64,000 nucleotides of DNA from positions 2,356,001 through 2,420,000 of the forward strand of contig SRSI01000009.1 in assembly GCA_005656395.1 (NCBI GenBank), in the 5' to 3' direction. A program made the translations under genes and the position numbers. Below the pieces are notes generated by a model that did no database searches, was not told the DNA's origin, and worked only from the letters and a program-made list of their open reading frames with translations. This DNA comes from Strongyloides papillosus (Eukaryota; Nematoda; Chromadorea; Rhabditida; Strongyloididae). Below, in pieces: positions 1 to 11,385 of the stretch (the stretch's first letter is position 1; each line of letters begins with the position of its first letter).

Positions 1-1848
1 TTTGAAGTATTATTTGAACTAACACTTTGATTGTTATTAGTAGCAATTTCTCGCAAAACTATATTATCAGATATAAATTTTCTCTTTAATAATATGAATG
101 GTTCATTAAAAGCATGATATTCACAAATTAATGTCATAACACCATTATTGTAATCATTATAATCATCGAAAATAATTAAACTTTCATTCGCAGCAAAAGA
201 TGATGGATTGTCTAAATTATTTAATTCTCTTCCTGAATGTAATTCTATTTTAATAACAGATAAATCTCCTATTTCCATATAATTCTTATAACAAAAAAAT
301 GAATTGTTTGCTTTAGAAATGTTTGTAACCGGTTCGATCAAAATAACTTGCTTCTCTGGTAGTAAAACAAATTCTGATTCTCTTATATTACTGTTCTTTT
401 TATCTTTATCCATTCCACAACTGTAATATCCATAAATATTTTTTAGATCAATTGTTGAATAGATATTTATTGTATCCAAATTATTTGAACTATTAAAGTT
501 AGATAATTTCCCTTTAAAAAGTACAAATTTATATCTTTTTAAATAAAAGTCTTCATATCTTTTACCACTATCATCATCTACAACAGCATGACATCCAACA
601 TGTAACATTTTATTTCTTCTCGATTTTACATCAATTTTTACTAACATTATCCCACTATCCGTTTTTTTAAAACTAATTTTTTCATCATCAATTTTGAGGT
701 GTAGTGTTGCGATTTTGTCAGGAACTATTCCACTACATATTGGTTCTACTTTTTTCCTATTATCAAAAAATTCGTTTCTTATTTCTTCGTGATCTACAGC
801 ACCTATCATTTGACGTATATTATCCTCTTTATAGATCAACATCATTTGACCAGAATATATTCTATCTACTTCTGGATGAAATTTTTTAAGTTCTCTATCA
901 TTTCCATAGTAATTTGTATTATCTGGTGTATATGAAAAAATATTGTTTGAATAAGTTTTATTATCAGAACATTTGACTCCAGTGGTGGTAACTTCAATAT
1001 TATTATAAGTAGTATTCTTCCTATTTAATTTTAATTGTACACCAACATTAATTTCCTTAAAATTAGGTTGATAAATTTTTCCACAATAAAGAATTGAACC
1101 ATTTTTTGATGATGGAATTCCAGGAACAAATAAATGACGATCATAATCATTATAAGGAAACTCAATACCGTTCTCTATAACATAATTTGATGGAATAAAC
1201 TTTGTTAGAATATTTTTTGGAATCCAATTTGTATAAGGACATGGTATCAATGGATAATTGTGATCATCGTATAAGTATGTACCAAATATAATATCTTTTT
1301 CTTCTCCTGTATTACTAAGTACCACATAATATGCCTCTTTATCTTCAAAATTTAATATTCCATCTTGAGTTATTTGAGTATAAGGTCTATAATAAATTCC
1401 TATTTCACAAATCTTTAATGAACAAACTCTAGGATCATCATAGTTTAAGTACAAATCTTCTTCACCAAGTTTAATTTCCAAATTAGAGCTATATATCATA
1501 GAATTTGTTAGGACAAAACATTAAAAGAATTTTATTATTATCCTCAAAAGTTTTGTTGTTGAATTTACTTAAATCAACCTGAAGAATATAAACTTTTTTG
1601 GCATTAAATAATTTCTCTAATGTTTCTCCTTTATATTTATATTCATAAGTGTAATTTTCAATGAGTACAAATTCACGATTATTGGTGTTATGATGTGCAT
1701 ATTCCTCATGGGCACCAATTGCTACGTCCAATCTGGGAATTTGTATAGTATCTAAACAAGAGTACTTATTTTTTCCTTTATATAAACTAAGGGCAAATTG
1801 ATGTAGTTGAAGGCATATTAAAATAGTTTTCCATAATAATAACTTCAT
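1..1848 (-). CDS. Large secreted protein, 5' part; frame break after the first segment; continues off the left edge
   Basis: I do not recognise this family. The ATG at 1848 opens a hydrophobic signal peptide (MKLLLWKTILICLQLHQFALS) followed by extracellular-looking sequence with several N-glycosylation sites. The first frame ends at a TAG near 1489. From about 1500 leftwards a different frame stays open to position 1 (about 490 residues), with the same style of sequence and scattered Cys (CSLKICEIG, YCGKIY, VGCHAVVDDDSG, YSCGMDKD). The shift is one base. I found no GT...AG intron of suitable phase that joins the two frames: the good donor GTAAAT near 1573 and the acceptor at ATATATAG are out of phase with each other. 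Either a real or sequencing frameshift, or an unusual intron. The 3' end lies outside the window. No membrane anchor is seen in the visible part. Confidence 0.6.
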
Positions 1849-2188
1849 AGCTCAATAAAAATGATTATTGAAGAAAAAAATTGTTAAAACTATAAATTTA
1901 TTTAATTTGTAAATTCGAATAATTGTTTATCCAAATTTTTTTAATTTATAAATTATATGGAAAAAGTCATTAAAGAGACATAAAAGAATTATAAAGTCAT
2001 TAATTTATTATCTAATAAAATAAATATCTATATTTTTACAATAGTCTATATGATTTATTTAATATTCAAATTAGATTCATTATTATCAGTTTCTACTATA
2101 GGAAAGGGAAAGTCCTTTTTATTATTTATTGTTAATAATACTAACTCACTATTATTTTTTTACGCAAAATGATAAAATCAATAAATTA
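1849..2188. other. Intergenic spacer, 340 bp
   Basis: AT-rich DNA between two minus-strand genes. It must hold the promoter of the secreted protein on its left and the 3' UTR of the SH2-like gene on its right. I see no further gene or repeat. Confidence 0.6.
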
Positions 2189-3543
2189 TTATTTTATAAA
2201 AAGCTGGTATAATTGTTTGACTTTTTCAATTCTATCGTAGTAATAATCAACCATCTCTTTAAAACTACTGAATTGATCCTTGGTATCATAAGGTGTTTTA
2301 ACAACATAAAATCTCTTGACTGATCCCTTAGAACCATCATACAATGGATTTCTCTTTCTAATTATTGGAAGATGAATAGATTTTCCTTTAATTGGTTTGT
2401 AAATCAGATACATTGTCTTTTTTCTATTTTTTATCTTCTTCTTTGATAAACGATGGTAAAAGGTAAAATCGAAAGATTTTTTTACCGATTTTTTAGCTTC
2501 CTTTTTAGTAACCTCTCCAAGATAATAACTGTTGTAAAAATCATCGTCTCTTTCTACTTCTTTATTAACTTCCTTCTTCTTAATATCAAAATTTTCTACC
2601 AATGTTGTTGATGGTTCAGATGACTTGAAGGTGGTAGGTGCTGATATTGATAATGATTTCAACTCATCCTCTAATAATTTTTTATTTCTTAACAGTGATG
2701 TATTTTCAACCTTCCGTGCATCTAGAAACTCTTTGCTTCTACAGCGTTTTATTGAAGACATTCTGGTATTAGTAGATTCACTTGAGGTACTTTTACCTGA
2801 TTTATTTATATCATTACAGACTTTTTTAGATGTATTTTTTCTACGTACACCGCTTTCACTACATTTCGTATCACTTTGATTATTAATACCATTGATTAAA
2901 GAAGCATCAGTAACAGAGGAATGTTTTCTACTTAATTTAGATGTATTAATACTTGTTTCAACAATTTTACCCTTCTTTAGAAGTTTCTTGTTCTCAGTAA
3001 CAATTTGAGAAGGGGGTATTTTTTTGTAATAATCGATTAACATATCAATACTTTCAAACTTTTTTTTACTACCATCAAATGATCCTAGTGCATAGTAATT
3101 CTTAATTGACGAAGAATTTGTAGCATATCCAGCTTTTCGAACAATAGGAATATGCCTAAAAAATTAGCATTTAAAAGTTATTTAAATTAGTAAACTTACA
3201 ATCCAACATTAGGAGTTGTCTTTACGACAGCGAATAATTTTAATGAAATATCTAACTCATTAATACTATCGATATTTTTATTATAAGGATGGTATAAATA
3301 AAAATGTCCATATCCAGTTTTAAGTAAAACTTCATCTATTGGTACAATCCCAAGGTAGATAGTATCCTTATAAGACATTAAAGTCTGAAAACCAAATCCA
3401 TCAGTTGATGATGTTGACTTTAAATCGTTTTTCTCCTCATAGTACATTAATTCATTTTTTTTCATTAGTTTTGAAGGGTGAGCAATTTCCATCTTATTGT
3501 GGATAGAGAATTTATCACAACATTTAATCCATGGAGATATCAT
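2189..3543 (-). CDS. Protein with two divergent SH2-like domains
   Basis: Two exons, 3543-3200 and 3155-2189, joined through a 44-base intron (GTAAG...TTTTTTAG); 436 residues predicted. Residues about 63-155 fit an SH2 plan: YLGIVPIDEVLLKTGYGHFYLY aligns with the 'Y.G.i...eA..lL..G.FLvR' start, then a beta-strand core, then FDGSKKKFESIDMLIDYY like the usual 'F.sl..Lv.yY' end. Residues about 322-430 repeat it (YYLGEVTKKEA..., FSSFKEMVDYYYDRI). The phosphotyrosine-binding Arg of FLVR is not obvious in either copy (Y or H at that place). The linker between them is Ser/Lys-rich and probably disordered. An adaptor role is inference; these may bind something else or be structural. It is divergently arranged with the gene at 3760. 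Confidence 0.65.
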
Positions 3544-3759
3544 CTTGTCAAGATAATCTTTTAAAAAAACTGATTTTTTTTATCGTTTTTTACTGTTTTT
3601 ATATACTCTTTGTAATATTAATATTTTTCGATATAACCACAAAATTTTCTTATTACACAATGAATATTCAAAATTAAAGTTAAAATAAATTCATAAATAA
3701 TTAAATTTTGACACTAAATTTTATAATTGATATTAGTGTTTTTTATTACCCAGCGAATA
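3544..3759. promoter_or_regulatory. Divergent promoter region
   Basis: 216 bp between the start codons of the minus-strand SH2-like gene and the plus-strand Lys-rich gene. It must serve both 5' ends. No specific motif recognised. Confidence 0.4.
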
Positions 3760-5273
3760 ATGGACAACGTGGGAGGTATTGAGGATCTTATTATGAAATG
3801 TGCCCCTGATGTTATTGGTGAAAGCAATGGAAAACCAAAGAATGGAAAGAAAAGAAAAAAACACAACAAAAAGGGCGATAAACAGGACAAATCAAAGGAT
3901 GATGATTATGACTATATTTTTATTGATGAGTAAGTTTATTAATTATTTTTATAATAGTAATTTTTAGTAAGGACTTAGATAATGTTGCTGATCCAGGAGA
4001 AGATGACTCAAAAAAAGATAATAAGGAGAAAGAAAATAATATAGAAAAGGATAATGAGGAATTGAAAGAAAGGCGTGGCAAAAGAAATAAGAAAAAAGTA
4101 AAAAATAATGACAAAACAGTTGAAAAAGACAATGAGAACGATAATGTAAAATCCAGTAGTGCCAGTCCAAAAATAAAAAAAAGTCAGGAAAATAGAAAGA
4201 AAACTTTAGTAAGTACTATAAAACAATCCCATAGTGATAATGATGATGCTAATAATACTAAAAATATGGAGGCAAACGGTAAAACTGGTTCTACGCGAAT
4301 TAAAAGAAGCAAATCAGTTGATGTTGATGATAGAAAAGAAGAAATCGGAAAAAGAGGAAGTTCAAATTGTAACGAAAAGGCAAAGAGAAAGAGTAATGAA
4401 GGTAACAATATAAATGAAAGTAAGCAAGATGATGATAATGATAAGACAAAAAGGAATAATCTTGATGATAAGGATAAAAAGGAAAAAAATGCTAATGATA
4501 TAAAAAAGAAGCGCTTAACAAAGAAGAAAAAAATCAATGGCGAAGAATTAAAGGAGGACTCTAATGTTTTGGGAAAAAACAAAAACAAACAGGAAGACAC
4601 TAATGATAATAAAAAAAAGAAGAAGAATGAGGAGGACGAGGATAAAAAGTCGCCAATAAATAATGATAACGAGAAAAAGAAGGGCAAAATTAATGGGAAA
4701 AGTCTGAACAAAAAAGAAAAAGCAAAATGTAAAACACTAAGAAAAAGGAGTAAATTAAATGAAAATGAGGATGGAAAAAAAGTTAACGGTGAAAATAATA
4801 TTGGAGAATCACCTGGAACGGAAAGTAAATCTAATTTTAAAAGTCCAAAAAATATGTCTGTGGAGATAAAAGTTAAAAAAAATGCTGGAATAAAGAAAAC
4901 TCCTTCCACAAATAGATTAAAAGAAAACGCTTCTACTGAAGTTATGAATAAAAAGAATGACGGAAATACCAATAAAAGTATTGGAGGAACAGAAACAACG
5001 GAAACTCTAAAATTGAAAGAAAATAAGCTATTAGAAATAACAGCCTCTAAATTGGACGATAAAATTGATGCATCAAAAAGTAGAACAATTAAAAAAAAGG
5101 CTTCTGTAGGTGGAGAAATGAGTACTGATGTTGTTAAAAGAAAAACTGAAATAAAAACTAACAAAAAGGAGAAAAACACAAATCCAGTTACTGGTAATGA
5201 AATTTCCTTATCATTACCAAACACTCCAAACTCTAAAGTAAATAAGTCTTCAAAATCTTTAATTAGTAAATAA
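3760..5273 (+). CDS. Lys/Asn/Asp/Glu-rich low-complexity protein
   Basis: Exons 3760-3929 and 3968-5273, intron of 38 bases (GTAAG...TTTTTAG, phase 2), 491 residues. The ATG at 3760 (MDNVGGIEDLIMKC) is chosen over an upstream non-ATG extension. Only the first 25 or so residues are of normal complexity; the rest is a charged, Lys-rich mix with KKRK/KKKK clusters, Ser patches and no predicted fold. Nuclear or nucleolar localisation is plausible from the basic clusters, but nothing shows function. The long antisense open frame across this region is a codon-composition shadow. The tail resembles in style the tail of the MSP-domain protein at 15034, which is composition rather than proven homology. 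Confidence 0.7.
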
Positions 5274-5723
5274 TGGGTAATTTAAATAATTTTTATATAT
5301 TTTGTAATCTGATTATAAATTCTACTATCAATAACTACAAAAAATAAATAGTAATTTTGAAACAGAGTACTTTTTTTAATGCTTAAAATGCATGTTGATA
5401 AATAACTATTTTTAAATAATAAAAATATGTATGATAGTTTGTTAATAGCTTTAATTCTCTTCCAAACAACTATTTTCATTTCAATAAAATTGGTACAAAA
5501 AATTTTGTTTAAACTATCTTTGAATTTTGTACCTAGTTTTCTGATAAAATAATTTTAATTATAAATTTGAATATAGATGTCACTATATTTCGACATACAA
5601 TGTAACATTACTAATAGTCATAAAGAACATATCGAAAATTAAGTCAACTTTTGAATATTAAAATATCATAATTATTAGATTAATTTTATTTCTTCATTTA
5701 TCATTATTTTATTTTTCTACATC
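5274..5723. other. Intergenic spacer, 450 bp
   Basis: AT-rich, between two plus-strand genes. It presumably holds the 3' UTR of the Lys-rich gene and the promoter of the helicase gene. No repeat or RNA gene seen. Confidence 0.5.
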
Positions 5724-8700
5724 ATGGCGTTCGAAAGTGATTTTATTCTTGATATAAATGACTTACCTTTATCACATTTTTATACCTACAAATATGAAAT
5801 AATTGAATATTTTATGCTACCAAATTCAGATGAATGGTTACGTAAATTGGTATCGAAAGCTAGGACAGAACACGATATTCCAGAAATTACCAAAATTTGT
5901 ACAAAAGGTCGTTTTTATACATGTAAAAGATATTATGAAATGTATGATCCACATCATGATAAAGAATTTATTATGGATGCCTTGAAAGTATTACCAGTTG
6001 ATATAAAAAATCATGCATTATTAAAGGATATCCCTCAATTTAGTTTAAACCTATACAGTCAATTATTTTTAAAAAAATATGATGAAAGAGTTTTTGAAAA
6101 AATTTTATTATGTACAAAATGGCATGATATATACGAAAGATTCAACTCAAATTCAAAGTATCAAGTTTTTTGTGAAAAAATCAAGAAGGAATTAGACAGG
6201 TATCCAGGATGTGCGGATTACCTTGGATGTCTTTTTTTAAGAGAACTTCCATTTATTGATTATTTTAAAAATATTGAAAATAATTGGTACTATGATTTAA
6301 GAGTTGCATATGCAGAATCTGATTTAAATAGAGCAATTCTTATGCAATTTAATCCTGACTTTTTTCCATTTCTTAAGGGAATAAAAATGAAACGTGAAGC
6401 AGAGGAAAAAAAAAGGAGAAGATTATTGGGTGAAAGTCTGCAAATTGATAATATTAAGTTACCTGATGTACCTAAAACATTAAGAATTCAATCTAAATAT
6501 TTAGATTACCTTCCGGAGGCATCAAAAAAAGCTGTTGGTACATTACAACCATTAAAATCATATCAATTAGAGTTAGTTTCATCAGTTGATAATGATACAA
6601 AAAACCACATACTATGGATTCCTGAAAAAGCTGGGAAAATATCGATTATTTCACATATTGCCAATAACCATTTTCAATTACATTGTAAGGAACAACAACT
6701 TACACGTATATTACTTCTTGTACCACATTTCAAATATGTACATGATTACAAAAATTACCTTCGAGGATTGTGCTCAGATTTGTTGAACGTTGATGGAATT
6801 GCAGATTACGAAAGGAGTTTTACAAATATCAATTCTATTTTGGCACATGATTTTGTTATCATGTCTGGACAGATGTTTCTTGATTTATTAAAAGTCAACA
6901 ATCCTGATTATAAATTATATTTGCAAGACTTTTCACTAATATTCATGGATCATTGTGAAATATCACTAGAGGGACATCCATATTGCTCATTTATTAAATT
7001 TTATAATGAAAATAACTATAAAAAACCAAAATTAATTGGAATAACAGAATCTCTTGGTAGACATTTAGAAAACAATGAAGACAACAGTATGAATGCATTA
7101 TGTGATTTATGTTATAATTTTTCTGCCTCGAAAATTGATATTGTTAAAAATAATGCGGATGATTTTTATAAAGATGTTTCAAAAGGATTTCAAGAAATTG
7201 TTATATGTTTATCAACACCAAATTTTTTTATTCAAGTAATTAATAGGGAATCATATACAATTGAAAAAGAAATTAGTAATGTTTTAAGTAAATTGTTGGG
7301 TGATGAAAATTTTGAAGAATTAAAATTTCCTGGTATTGAAGATACTGGAACATATTATGGATATTGTGATAATGTTATACAGATAATTCAACAACAATCG
7401 GATGAAAATATTAAAAAATCACTACTCTCTGCAATTGATTTTTTAAGTTGCCTATCTTTTACATTATCAATTCATAATGTCATACCAACAGAATATTCCT
7501 TTGAAAATTGTGTATCCACATTGAGAAGATGGAGTCAAAATTGTGATGAGAGCCAACCGTTATCAAAAAAATTATTAGAATCATACAATAGAATTCTCCA
7601 ATCCAGGAACGATCCAAAATATAAAACAATTATAGACGAAAAGAAACTTTCACTAGTGCGTTTAGAACACATTATCAAACAGTCGATCAAAAAAAATTTT
7701 AAAAGTAAGATTTTTATTCGTGTTAGTAGTGAAATTGTTGCATTGACACTTGATAGATGGCTTAGCAATAATGATTTTATGGAAAAATACAATTGTATTC
7801 ATACATATGTTATCAATGTATCTGATCAAGATCCACAAAATGAGGAGGAAGATACTATCTATCATGATAGAATTAGGAAATTTAAGGATGGCAAAATAAA
7901 TATACTAATATCTACAGATGTGTCTCAAAATGATATTGATATAAGTACTCTTGATTGTTTTATTAGTTATAATTGTCCAATAACATATACCAAATATATT
8001 GGAAATTTTAAAACAACTGATGGTTACCCTAAAAATATGGCACTTATAGTAACTGAAGGATTGTTAGAACTGGATGATCAAAAACTTTTTGAAAAAGATA
8101 GAATGACAAATTGTATTGTTAGAAGGTTACGTAAGATGTCGGATTATGAATTTCAAAGTCTTATTGAAGAAAGGAAAAAAAGTAATGATATTAGAAATAA
8201 AAATTATGTTGAAGTTATGAAAGAATATTGTAATAAAAATGAAAATGCTGTTTATGATATTTCATGTTCTTCATGTATGACATATTTATGTTCATCAAAG
8301 GATGTTGGAATTTTTGAAAATATTACAAATATTATTGTTACACCAGATATTTGGTCAAAAGTTACTTATGTAATAGATAAGCATTACAAATATACTAGAG
8401 CATTTATGCGTGTTGGATTGGTTTGCTGTAAAGTTTGTAAAAAAAATAATGGTGTTGATGATATTGATGAGAATAATACTCTGGGTACTATAATAAAATT
8501 AAGGCAAGGTTTTGTTATTAAATTGGCACCGAAAAATTTGTTCTTTACTGATACCGTTACAAAGGAGCAACATTACAAGAGGGGATGGAATGCAGTTGAA
8601 ACTAATTTGTCTTTAGGAAATGAAATTTCAGAAGATGATTTTGTATGTTTTACATTTGTTTTTTCAATAATAATTTTATTTTAGCTTGAATATTGTCAAG

Positions 8701-8801
8701 AATCAATGTGTCGTGATCCTGAGATGCACCTTATATTCATGAAGAAAATGTCAAATTATATAAGTGTTTGTAGGAGTTCAGTGTATCACAAGGACATATA
8801 A
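5724..8801 (+). CDS. Dicer-related / RIG-I-like helicase (DRH family), ATPase motifs degenerate
   Basis: Exons 5724-8642 and 8685-8801 (42-base intron GTATGT...TTTTAG), 1011 residues. In C. elegans, DRH proteins act with Dicer or in small-RNA production. The C-terminus carries a RIG-I-type RNA-binding zinc domain: C848-x2-C851 and C902-x2-C905, with the spacing and hydrophobic pattern of that family. The middle has two helicase-like lobes. The Walker A place reads PEKAGKIS (about 298-305) instead of GxGKT, and the DECH box reads D409-H-C-E412, so classical ATP hydrolysis looks lost. The N-terminal 250 residues are helical and may match the DRH-3 N-terminal region. The best guess is a drh-3/drh-1 relative; which paralogue is undecided. 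The open frame runs on past 8642 through the intron, but the spliced tail LEYCQESMCRDPEM... is the better model because donor, acceptor and phase agree. Confidence 0.8.
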
Positions 8802-9395
8802 TTGTAAATCTTAATTTTTTAATATCTTTTAATAATAAGTTAATATTCAATCACATAAACTATATTCTCTTTTGTTAGAAAAAATTGATCATTAAATTTT
8901 GAATAAAAATTAAGAAGAAGGAGAATTTTTTACTTATTTAATTTGAATGATTATTAAAACACGTGGAAAAAAGATTATAAAGAATAGTGTAACAACATTA
9001 GATCATAGATATAGTAAGAAACAGTATGTTTTTTAATACGAAGACACAATATCTTTCTCAGTAATAGAACATTTAATAGTTAAATGAGAAAATCAATATT
9101 TATCTGTTCACTTTTCCTATAATTTTAATTTTTTAAAATAATGAAATTAAAAATATTGAAATAGGATGATAATATAATTACTATATAAAATTTCCGATAG
9201 TGCGAACAAAATAACAAGATTAGCGATTATTTTTATTGTATAAAATATCTGAATACGATTTCTTTTATGAAGTAAAAAATACATACCTTTTTTTAAAACT
9301 CTTACGACGACATAATTGAATATTAGTTTATTGCGATTTCATTTGTGCACAACATTTAAAAGTATTTAAAACAAACTTATTGTACTGTAAAAAAT
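8802..9395. other. Intergenic spacer, about 590 bp
   Basis: AT-rich DNA between the helicase and the coiled-coil gene on the same strand. No open frame, tRNA or repeat recognised. Confidence 0.5.
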
Positions 9396-10662
9396 ATGAA
9401 TATTTCAACACACCTTAATGAAGATTCATATCTCGATCAGATTGAGGAATTGTCAATCAATAAAAAATGCGGTCATGTTGGAGAATTAAAAAAAATGCAA
9501 CTATGGATTAAAGTATGTTTGTGATAATTTTATATATTTAAAATTATTTTAGCACCACAATACATGTCCAATATGTTTTGTAGAATCATCATTAAATGAT
9601 GTAATCAAAATTTATCATTGTAATACAATAAATGAAACGTACTCTCAATACTATAAAGAAAAATATGAGGAATTACAAGATGAAATGGAAAATTTAAAAA
9701 TAAAAAATGAAATTTCAATGGGATTTCCAAGAAAAATTGAAAATACTTTAGATAAACTTGAATATGAAATAGAGTGTGTAAAAAATAAAAAATTAAATAA
9801 TTTATTATATAATAAAATTGAAAATGGATCTGATTTTATCAGTCAAAATGCTATAGAAGAGATGATTCAAATAGAGATGAAAGCAAAAGATGAATTAATC
9901 AATATTCTTCAATCAAGATATTTTGAAGCACAGATTAATAATAAATTAAGAGAAGAAAATATTAACGAACAGGAGAAATGTAATGAATTAGAAAATAAGT
10001 TAAAAGAAAAAGAAAGTGAAAAAGATAAGTATTTATCGAGATTTAATCAACTTCAGGAGGAGTGTGATAAAATGGAAAAAGATAATTTAATGTTAAAGGA
10101 AAAAATTTTAGCATTAGAAGATGTTGGAGAATTAGAAAGGATATTTAAAATTCAGTTAGAGACAATTAACACTCTTACGAAGGAAAATAAAGAATTAGAG
10201 AAAGAAAATAAAGATCACAATAAAATAATAAATAAAATAAATCAAAAGAACGAAAAAAAATATCGTGATTTAGAATCACAATACCAGGAGTTAAAAATGA
10301 TAACAGACTTACTTGAGGATAAAATCCAAACATTTGATGGTATCGAAAGAAATCTCTATGAATTTGATAGAAATATTTGCTTATTAATGTCTAAAATAAT
10401 GCCATTAAAAACATTAACAAAAGAGCCATTTGATACATTTTTAAATAAACCACAAAAGCTTGGCTCTACTGTATGGAAAATGATTTCACAAATAATATAT
10501 GCTAGATATGGGAAGTTAATTAAAGAAATTGGTGATAATTTAAACACTGTCATGAATATAATTGAAAATGATATACCTATTCCATGGAGTTTGGTAGAAG
10601 AGATACAAATTGTCGATAAAGAAGATGAAAAAACAAAGTCTGATAAAAAAGTCAAAGATTAA
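9396..10662 (+). CDS. RING-like half-finger plus long coiled coil
   Basis: Exons 9396-9512 and 9553-10662 (40-base intron, phase 0), 408 residues. Residues 26-50 read CGHVGELKKMQLWIKHHNTCPIC, which resembles the second half of a RING finger (CGH...W....TCPxC), but the N-terminal CxxC pair is missing and the CGH-to-W spacing is shifted. From about residue 75 to 310 the sequence is heptad-like and rich in E/K/L/N, a long coiled coil, followed by a short globular C-terminus (YEFDRNICLLMSKIMPLKTL...). The order RING then coiled coil recalls TRAIP-type ubiquitin ligases, but that is a weak resemblance. Ubiquitin-ligase activity should not be assumed with an incomplete zinc site. Confidence 0.6.
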
Positions 10663-11385
10663 AAGAAAGTGTAAATAGTAAATATTTCAAAATTAAAAGA
10701 ATTATTTAATTTTTCTAGTGAAATTAATATGTAGTATATTTCCACATAAAAAAGTATCATTATTTTCTGTTATAGGTAATAAAAGTTAAAAATAAACAAT
10801 ATTCTATGGTAAAAAATTGAACAAGTAACTGAAGTATCTTTAAGTATAAATTTTTATAAATATTGTTGTAATTTATTATTATTTTTAGTATCTTTTATTG
10901 TTTAAAAGGACATTTTTAAAATTGAGAAATAGCTTGACGCATTTAACTTTAAATAATTACGTCAATAAGTAACTTACATTTCATCAAATTGTTTATTGTA
11001 AAAAATAAAAAAAATTGTTTGTGTTATAAAACTAAAAATCTTAATATTATCTTTGAATACTTTTAGAAAGAATTTTCTTGTAAGATTATAAAAAATAACT
11101 AGTTACAAGAAAATCAAATTAAAAACGTACCACTTTATTTAATACTAATTAGTTTTCATAATGAAAATTGGGAATTTGTAACAATTAGTAACTTTATTTT
11201 TGCATAAAACTGTTTCTAATTTTTAGTATATTTCAAAACAATAATATTTTCTAATGTCAGTTTTTTTTAAAAAGAATAAATTTGTTCTATCATATATTAA
11301 TAGAAAATATTAATTATTTTTATTATTAATCAAATAATGGAAGCAATAAAAAGTTTGTTTTTAAAGTTTTTTGTCAAATCCAACA
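10663..11385. other. Intergenic spacer, about 720 bp
   Basis: Very AT-rich with many homopolymer runs. It holds the 3' end of the coiled-coil gene and the promoter of the first CAP gene. Nothing else seen. Confidence 0.5.

Noticed and set aside
4184..5224. 346-codon open frame antisense to the Lys-rich gene
   Set aside because: It mirrors A-rich Lys/Asn codons as Phe/Leu/Ser; composition artefact with no start context or splice support.
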